Assembly (NCBI GenBank): GCA_963644855.1
Contig: CAVIQL010000005.1
Coordinates: 1-64,000, forward strand
From: UBA6398 sp963644855
GTDB lineage: Bacteria > Bacteroidota > Bacteroidia > Bacteroidales > Bacteroidaceae
Length of the DNA: 64,000 nt
Reading direction: 5' to 3'
The notes under the pieces were generated by a model that did not search any database, had not been told where the DNA came from, and worked only from the letters and a program-made list of their open reading frames with translations. Made by a program: the position numbers and the translations under genes. Positions 55,368-61,049 of the stretch are shown in pieces. Numbering within the stretch: the stretch's first letter is position 1; every line of letters starts with the position of its first letter.

Positions 55368-56429
55368 TCAATTACCTTTTAGAAATTTTCTTGCCAACAA
55401 GTCGCGGTCGGGAATGCTGAGTTGTGCCGCCCTTACGAGTTCTTCGTTTCTACAATCCACCGGCAAACCTTTGGGATATTGCATTTCGAGCAAAAATAAA
55501 CTCGGTCCCACGGCAATGCTCCCCGCAAAGAAATCTGCATGAGCCATAGCGTTGATCTGGGCAAGGAAACGATGCATTTGTTCGCGCTTGGCATTGGCTG
55601 CAGTATGGGTAAACGAATTGTTGTAATAGCCCTTTTCGGCGGGAGAACAAAGCGAATGCCAACAAAATTGCGGAAAGTCGCGACGCACTGCTTCAAGAAT
55701 CGAGTAATCATCGGTAAGGAGCAACACATCGCGCAGTTGTGTGTGTTTTTCCAAAGTCTCCACAAAAAGTGAAGGCTCATAGAGTTTTACTTCCGTAACT
55801 TTGTCGCCACCACGTATCTGTGTGGCTGCATAGTGTTGGGGAAGTGCGAGTTTTTCAACATACTTTGCCACGGCGTCCTTGGTTTGCGGATTAAAACGCC
55901 ACAACATTGCCGCCACCTTTTGAAACACCTCGATGTAATTGCCCTCTATTCCCAATTGTTCAAGCGATATTCGTCCGCGCACCTCATGGGGCGGAATGTC
56001 GGAAGTTGACAACGCAGCAACGCCATAGGCTTTGAAACTCTCAAAGCGGCACAGGCGATTGTTGAGCAGCGTTTTAAGTTTCCATTTCATCAGGTTTGCT
56101 GCCGACACATTGGGATTTAACCTGCGCAACTCCTTGAAACCTTGCAGCGAATGCACGTTGTAGCGCAAATGAAAAGGCTCGTCCACCTCTTTACAAAAGG
56201 GCATGAAATAATCAGTCCAGCCTTTGTTCCAACCAAAATTGGCATTGCCGCTATAAAGTTGCAGTTGCAATTTGTGTTCAAGGCAATATATCACGGCGTG
56301 AACCAAATATTTATACTCGGCAAAGAACCCCGCATCGATTCCGGCGCGAAACACAAGAATCTTGTCGTATCCCTCGTTTATTTCGCGGTATTTCGCCGCC
56401 AGTTCATCAGCTTCCCTACGTGTTATCAT
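55368..56429 (-). CDS. fucosyltransferase-like glycosyltransferase (GT23/O-FucT-like)
   Basis: 353 aa soluble protein. The segment YAATQIRGGDKVTEVKLY resembles the HIRRGDK donor-binding motif of alpha-1,6-fucosyltransferase/NodZ enzymes, followed by VLLLTDDYSILEAVRRDFP and a late FFAGSIAVGPSLFLLEM, which is like the conserved SR.S..A motif region. Function as a sugar transferase on a surface glycan is an inference from this resemblance and from its neighbours. The start overlaps the acyltransferase stop by 4 bp (ATGA). Last gene of a three-gene operon. Confidence 0.68.
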   Translation of the reverse strand: MITRREADELAAKYREINEGYDKILVFRAGIDAGFFAEYKYLVHAVIYCLEHKLQLQLYSGNANFGWNKGWTDYFMPFCKEVDEPFHLRYNVHSLQGFKELRRLNPNVSAANLMKWKLKTLLNNRLCRFESFKAYGVAALSTSDIPPHEVRGRISLEQLGIEGNYIEVFQKVAAMLWRFNPQTKDAVAKYVEKLALPQHYAATQIRGGDKVTEVKLYEPSLFVETLEKHTQLRDVLLLTDDYSILEAVRRDFPQFCWHSLCSPAEKGYYNNSFTHTAANAKREQMHRFLAQINAMAHADFFAGSIAVGPSLFLLEMQYPKGLPVDCRNEELVRAAQLSIPDRDLLARKFLKGN

Positions 56430-57493
56430 AGTTTGGGTTTTGGAATAAATCTAATCAATTTTGTCAACAACCATGCCAACGCAACGCTTACCGCGATATA
56501 TTCGGCAAGCATGGCATATACGTTTCCCCCCATGCGCGGATTGAAAAAACAACGAGCCACAGGATGAACCACAAAAAGCGCAGCCGATATTCCGCCAAGC
56601 CACTCCATGGGTTTGCGTATCCACGCCGCATCGATTTTAACAAGCGGCACCGCAAGAACAGCCAATGCCAAAGGCGCAACAATCCACGCAAACACATTGA
56701 AAAGCGACGCCACAAATACCGCAACGCATATTATATATGCCACTCCCTTTTCGCGAAATCCGTAACGCGCTGTCCACACGCCGAAATTAAACGGCAGCAA
56801 ACACGCAAGCAATGTGTATCGCATATAGTGGAGCATGGTTTGGTTGGGGTCGGAGAAAACCGTAACCGCAAGCACTTGCAACGCCACGCAAACCAATGCA
56901 CCGGAAATCAAAGCCGCTTTGCCGCGACCGAAATACCACAGGCGATAAAGCATATACATTTGCATCGTGAGCGAAAAGTACCACCACGGCCCGAGAAGCA
57001 AATCCTGCTTGGGGAGAACGCTTGTGGACATCTGCGGAAAGAAGTTTGACAAAAAAGTAAACAACCACACAATGTTCATATAGCCGTGTCGCCAGCCAGT
57101 AGTGAATATCGTTTCGTAGAGATAGAGCATCAGCACGCCAACAGCCATCAGCCGCCAAAGTTTAAGGGCATTGTATCGCGCAAAACGCCATACCGACGGC
57201 ACTTCAATGGGCATGGTTTCGTTGCTCTCGTATTTCTTTACCACGCCATAGCCACTTATGAAAAGGAAAATGGGAACGCCGTAACAGCCAAAGTAGGAAA
57301 AAAGATTGAGAACCAAATGCGGGCACCCGTTTTGCAATATGTCGAGCAAATCAACCGTATTCTGCAAACGGAAATTGTATTCGTTTTCCACGACACTGCC
57401 CGGAATCCAATGACAAAAGTTATGCATCACGATAGCAAAGATTGCCATGCCTTTAAGAAACGCCGTGTCGCGCCGCGAAATCATTTTTGTCAT
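56426..57493 (-). CDS. membrane acyltransferase, acyltransferase-3 family
   Basis: 355 aa with about ten membrane segments. Family marks: RRDTAFLKGMAIFAIVMHNFCHW at the N-terminus and YFGCYGVPIFLFISGYGVVKKYE. Probably O-acylates a cell-surface polysaccharide or lipid. Overlaps both neighbours by 4 bp, so translation is coupled with the phosphoethanolamine-transferase-like gene upstream and the glycosyltransferase downstream. Distinct from the acyltransferase at 371-1516. Confidence 0.82.
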   Translation of the reverse strand: MTKMISRRDTAFLKGMAIFAIVMHNFCHWIPGSVVENEYNFRLQNTVDLLDILQNGCPHLVLNLFSYFGCYGVPIFLFISGYGVVKKYESNETMPIEVPSVWRFARYNALKLWRLMAVGVLMLYLYETIFTTGWRHGYMNIVWLFTFLSNFFPQMSTSVLPKQDLLLGPWWYFSLTMQMYMLYRLWYFGRGKAALISGALVCVALQVLAVTVFSDPNQTMLHYMRYTLLACLLPFNFGVWTARYGFREKGVAYIICVAVFVASLFNVFAWIVAPLALAVLAVPLVKIDAAWIRKPMEWLGGISAALFVVHPVARCFFNPRMGGNVYAMLAEYIAVSVALAWLLTKLIRFIPKPKL

Positions 57494-59301
57494 ATTTCTT
57501 TCTTTTTTCGGTCGTCCCGCATCAGAGAGTCGTAATCTACAGTGCGCTTCAATATGCGTTTGCGCGAGGAATTGTATGCATCATTGAGCAAATCGCGCCG
57601 CGCATCATACAAAGGCGAAGAAATTCCAGCGATTCCCATCAAAAGATGTGGCAAATCGTCGGTCGAGAATGGTTTGTCGGCAGCTTCTTTTGCGGCATTG
57701 TAGAGAGAAGCATGCTTTTTGCGCGCCTTGGGTGAGAACCAAATCACAAAAGGCACCTCGAATTCCGAATAAGCTATGTCGGCAGAAATTTTTGCATTGT
57801 GATCGCGTCCGCACGAATGGATGCGGTCGTAAACTTCTTCGCCATGGTCGGAAAGATAAACCACCATGGCATCTTCGTGTTTGAAGCGCTCGCAAAGCAA
57901 ACGCACCACATTGTCGTTGTATCGCGTGGCGTTGTCGTAGTCTGCCACAATTTGTTTCTCAGCCAGCGAAAGGTCGCGTCGCGAAGCATAATCGCCCACT
58001 GTGAAATGCACACCGTTGGTCCCAAACCGCTTGTTGTATTCCTGATGTTGCCCCATGCCGTGAAAGATTATAAAATTGTTGTCGCCAAACTTGAATTTGT
58101 CGATTTCACGAACGAGAGTGGCGTCGTAGGCTTTGCGGAATTTGTTGCGATAGTCGAAACTGCGGCGTTCTATCTCCTTGTCGTTAAGAAAAAAACTGCC
58201 GTTGAAATCCACAACTCCCAGGTTGGGGCTTTTATAGTATTGACTGGTAATAAAAGCTACCTTATAGCCTGCCTTTTTGAGCACTCCGGGAATAAGCACT
58301 CCGTCAACCCACGAACCTTTTTGGTCGGTGGAGTGTGTGGAAAGCACATCTTTGAAAACATTGCTCGTAACATTCCACGGCGTTACCGCATCGTTGAAAA
58401 CAATCAGTTCGCCGGCCTCAGCCATTGCCTTTTGGTGGGGCGTGGTCTCGAGATTATAGCCGTAAAGTTGGGAATGGTGCTTGTTGTAGCTCTCGCCAAT
58501 ATAAAGAACTATGTTTTCAACTTTATGACTGCACGAATCAATGCGAATGTTCCTCATGTTTTCGCGCATACGTTCGAGCTCTTCCGAACTTATACTGAGA
58601 AATTTTGTAGAGAATACTATTCTGTAAAAAGGAGTGTGGAATGCGTGGTTGTCGGCATGCTCGGCTTCGTCGGTATCATGGCTCATAAAAAAAGCCAGCA
58701 TCTGTTTTTTCTCGCCCGCAGAGCATACCATACAAACAACTACAAATATCGGAAAAACAATGTCGGATATTTTTTGAACAATGTCCGATATTTTTTGAAA
58801 AAGGTCTGACATTGTTTTAACAAGATGCCTTATTATTTTTCGGACATATATTTCTGCAAAAACATTGAGCGTAATAAGCGGAACAAATATCAGACACATT
58901 TTCCCTAACGGCCAGCCTTTGAGATACGATGCAAAGAATTCGGAAGTTTCGCCGGGCGTTGTTTCGCTCAATAGTTGAATGGTAATCGGTCCAAACAGCA
59001 AATGAAAACGCTCGTGTATGAAACATTCCGAAAAAGCTGCCACATATGCCACCGCATATACCACGGCGCGCACCCACCGACGTATCTTGCGGGGAAAAAT
59101 GCAGAGCAAAGCGCACAACAAATAGAGATCGGCTACATTTTCAAGGTAGAAAACATAAGCAGGTGTGTGGGAAGTGGGCTCTTCGAGCAAACGCGCCACA
59201 ACAAATGCCACATACATAAAAACAAAAAACACACATTCCTTGCGCAAAGGGGTGGCAAGAAAACGCAATGCTCTATATATCTTATGTAATACCATTTGCA
59301 T
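57490..59301 (-). CDS. phosphoethanolamine transferase-like membrane enzyme (EptA/sulfatase fold) with an in-frame repeat array
   Basis: 603 aa inner-membrane enzyme that probably adds phosphoethanolamine to lipid A or a glycan. About five N-terminal membrane segments precede an alkaline-phosphatase-fold periplasmic domain: LYIGES (Glu270), the HSQLYGYNLETTP segment, NDAVTPWNVTSN with Thr307 or Thr312 as likely nucleophile, YLSDHGEEV and GRDHN. Residues 157-184 between membrane segments four and five read IRHLVKT-MSDLFQK-ISDIVQK-ISDIVFP, encoded by 21-bp repeat array N. The ATG at 59301 sits 9 nt after a TAATTTTG box; a second ATG is at 59295. Confidence 0.85.
   Translation of the reverse strand: MQMVLHKIYRALRFLATPLRKECVFFVFMYVAFVVARLLEEPTSHTPAYVFYLENVADLYLLCALLCIFPRKIRRWVRAVVYAVAYVAAFSECFIHERFHLLFGPITIQLLSETTPGETSEFFASYLKGWPLGKMCLIFVPLITLNVFAEIYVRKIIRHLVKTMSDLFQKISDIVQKISDIVFPIFVVVCMVCSAGEKKQMLAFFMSHDTDEAEHADNHAFHTPFYRIVFSTKFLSISSEELERMRENMRNIRIDSCSHKVENIVLYIGESYNKHHSQLYGYNLETTPHQKAMAEAGELIVFNDAVTPWNVTSNVFKDVLSTHSTDQKGSWVDGVLIPGVLKKAGYKVAFITSQYYKSPNLGVVDFNGSFFLNDKEIERRSFDYRNKFRKAYDATLVREIDKFKFGDNNFIIFHGMGQHQEYNKRFGTNGVHFTVGDYASRRDLSLAEKQIVADYDNATRYNDNVVRLLCERFKHEDAMVVYLSDHGEEVYDRIHSCGRDHNAKISADIAYSEFEVPFVIWFSPKARKKHASLYNAAKEAADKPFSTDDLPHLLMGIAGISSPLYDARRDLLNDAYNSSRKRILKRTVDYDSLMRDDRKKKEI
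58755..58838. repeat. 21-bp phased repeat array N inside a coding sequence
   Basis: Units centred at 58765, 58786, 58807 and 58828: AATGTCGGATATT, AATGTCCGATATT, AAGGTCTGACATT and AAGATGCCTTATT, the same cores as the intergenic arrays. It is read on the minus strand as heptapeptides of the EptA-like protein. Two linkers carry TTCAAA where most intergenic copies have TTTAAA, giving CAA (Gln) instead of a TAA stop in this frame. Confidence 0.92.
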
Positions 59302-59310
59302 AATCGAACG

Positions 59311-59318
59311 CAAAATTA
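59311..59318 (-). promoter_or_regulatory. -7 element of the EptA-like operon
   Basis: Minus-strand TAATTTTG only 9 nt before the chosen ATG, implying a nearly leaderless transcript. It supports the 59301 start over the upstream 59352. Confidence 0.5.
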
Positions 59319-59393
59319 AGGATTTATTGGTATAGGCAGACGGTTTGCGCATTATTTATATGGGCAGCCGCATGCCGTAGCCCCGAAAAATTA

Positions 59394-59401
59394 TAATTTT
59401 G
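59394..59401 (+). promoter_or_regulatory. -7 element of the flippase gene
   Basis: TAATTTTG 7 nt before the ATG at 59409, mirroring the box of the divergent EptA-like gene. The message would be leaderless or nearly so. No clear TTTG -33 box is seen. Confidence 0.5.
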
Positions 59402-59408
59402 CAAAATC

Positions 59409-60860
59409 ATGGCAAATTCATCACTAAAAGAAAAAACTGCGAAAGGGCTATTCTGGGGCGGCATCTCGGGAGGCGTGCAACAAGCTTTGGCGCTAATCAT
59501 AGGCATTGTGTTGGCACGACATCTGCTCCCCGCCGATTATGGTATGGTTGCCATGCTCACAGTATTCTCTCTCTTGGCAGCAAACCTTGAAGAAAGCGGA
59601 TTTACATCAGCTATTGCAATAAAAAAGTCGGTAAGCGACCGCGACTATAACGCTGTGTTGTGGTTTTCGATGCTTGTAAGCCTCGCGCTATACATTATAT
59701 TATGGTTTGCAGCGCCTTTGATTTCTGCGTTCAACCATACTCCCGAACTCACAAAGCTTGCGCGCGTTTCGTTTTTGGGCTTCGTGATTTCGAGTTTCGG
59801 TATAGCCCAATCGGCATACCTTTTCCGCAACCTCATGGTGAAACAAAAAATGATGGCAGCCTTTGTTGCGGTATGCGCAGGCGGTGTGGTGGGAATAACT
59901 CTCGTGCTTCGCGGATTTGCATACTGGGGATTGGTGGCGCAAGACCTTACTTATAAATTCATGATGGTTGTAATGTATTGGAGTCTCTCACCTTGGCGTC
60001 CCAAGATGCAATTCAGCATGGCGCCTATACGGGAAATGTTTGGTTTCAGCAGTAAGATTCTTGCCACAAACGTGCTTACAACGCTCAACAACCAGTTTCT
60101 TCAAGCTCAGTTGGGACATTATTTTCCCCGCCACGAGGTAGGATTGTATTCCCAGGCCAATAAATGGAACACTATGGGCTATTCGCTCATCACAACCACG
60201 ATATCGTCGGTGGCACAACCGGTATTGGCAAAAGCAGGTGAGGAATCGCGCCAAAAACAAGTGTTTCGCAAGATGGTGCGCTTCACTGCGTTTCTTTCAT
60301 TTCCCGCCATGTTTGGTCTCACAGTCATTGCTCCCGAATTTGTTCCGCTTGCTCTCAAAACTCAGTGGGTTTCTTGTGTACCTTATTTGCAGACATTGTG
60401 TGTGGCAGGTGCTTTCATTCCCGTTTCACAACTATATTCCAATCTTTTGATATCACGTGGCCGTTCTTCGGCATTCTTTATCGGCACTGCTTCAATGATG
60501 TTGATGCAGTTGATAATAATTCTTGTACTTTATTTTAGCGGTTGCGGTGTGCAGACCTTGCTATATTTTATTGCCGCGCTACAAATTGTGTGGCTCATAG
60601 TGTGGCACGGAATGGTGAGCAAGGAAATAAATCTAAGAATGTTTGAAACTGTGCGCGACATTGCGCCTTTTGCATTTGCAGCAGCCGTTGCCATGGTTGT
60701 GGCGTGGGGCATGGCGTCGCTCGTTGGCGGTATGGTTTTGAAACTCATAGTGAAGTTTGCAACGGCAGCAGTATGTTATTGCGGCATAATGCATTTTGCC
60801 CACGCCGAGATATTTCGCGAGAGTGTGGATTTCTTGTTTAAGAAATTCAAGAAGGGATAA
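59409..60860 (+). CDS. polysaccharide flippase (Wzx/MOP, WzxC-like)
   Basis: 483 aa with about 12-14 membrane segments and the family opening KTAKGLFWGGISGGVQQALALIIGIVLARHLLPADYGMVAML. Moves lipid-linked oligosaccharide repeat units across the inner membrane. Divergent from the EptA-like/acyltransferase/fucosyltransferase-like operon, which suggests a shared surface-glycan role, although no polymerase or other transferases follow it. It ends in a basic KKFKKG tail. Confidence 0.88.
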   Translation: MANSSLKEKTAKGLFWGGISGGVQQALALIIGIVLARHLLPADYGMVAMLTVFSLLAANLEESGFTSAIAIKKSVSDRDYNAVLWFSMLVSLALYIILWFAAPLISAFNHTPELTKLARVSFLGFVISSFGIAQSAYLFRNLMVKQKMMAAFVAVCAGGVVGITLVLRGFAYWGLVAQDLTYKFMMVVMYWSLSPWRPKMQFSMAPIREMFGFSSKILATNVLTTLNNQFLQAQLGHYFPRHEVGLYSQANKWNTMGYSLITTTISSVAQPVLAKAGEESRQKQVFRKMVRFTAFLSFPAMFGLTVIAPEFVPLALKTQWVSCVPYLQTLCVAGAFIPVSQLYSNLLISRGRSSAFFIGTASMMLMQLIIILVLYFSGCGVQTLLYFIAALQIVWLIVWHGMVSKEINLRMFETVRDIAPFAFAAAVAMVVAWGMASLVGGMVLKLIVKFATAAVCYCGIMHFAHAEIFRESVDFLFKKFKKG

Positions 60861-60949
60861 CCCAAACTTCGTTACCTTTTTACAACGACATTTAGCCGTT
60901 TGTAAAAACCGTTTGATGCTTCTCGAAAAACCATATATTGTCTTGAAAA

Positions 60950-61033
60950 AAACAACAAGGCATATCGTAAAAATAATAACCGATATTTTTTAAATAATAT
61001 CGGACCTTTTTTAAAAAATATCGGTTATTGTTT
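60950..61033. repeat. 21-bp phased repeat array O
   Basis: Units centred at 60960, 60981, 61002 and 61023: AACAAGGCATATC, AATAACCGATATT, AATATCGGACCTT and AATATCGGTTATT. Twenty-bp arms at 60975-60994 and 61010-61029 are exact complements and share the unusual GTTATT variant. It lies between convergent genes and may terminate both. Confidence 0.9.
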
Positions 61034-61049
61034 TTCGGACAAAGGATTG

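Noticed and set aside
57799..58809. 336-aa plus-strand ORF opposite the EptA-like gene
   Set aside because: Antisense to an enzyme with recognisable metal and nucleophile motifs; no start signal or domain of its own.
167..61033. The repeat arrays as CRISPR
   Set aside because: Units are 21 bp head-to-tail with A/T linkers inside the period; there are no unique spacers of 30-40 bp and no cas genes in the window.
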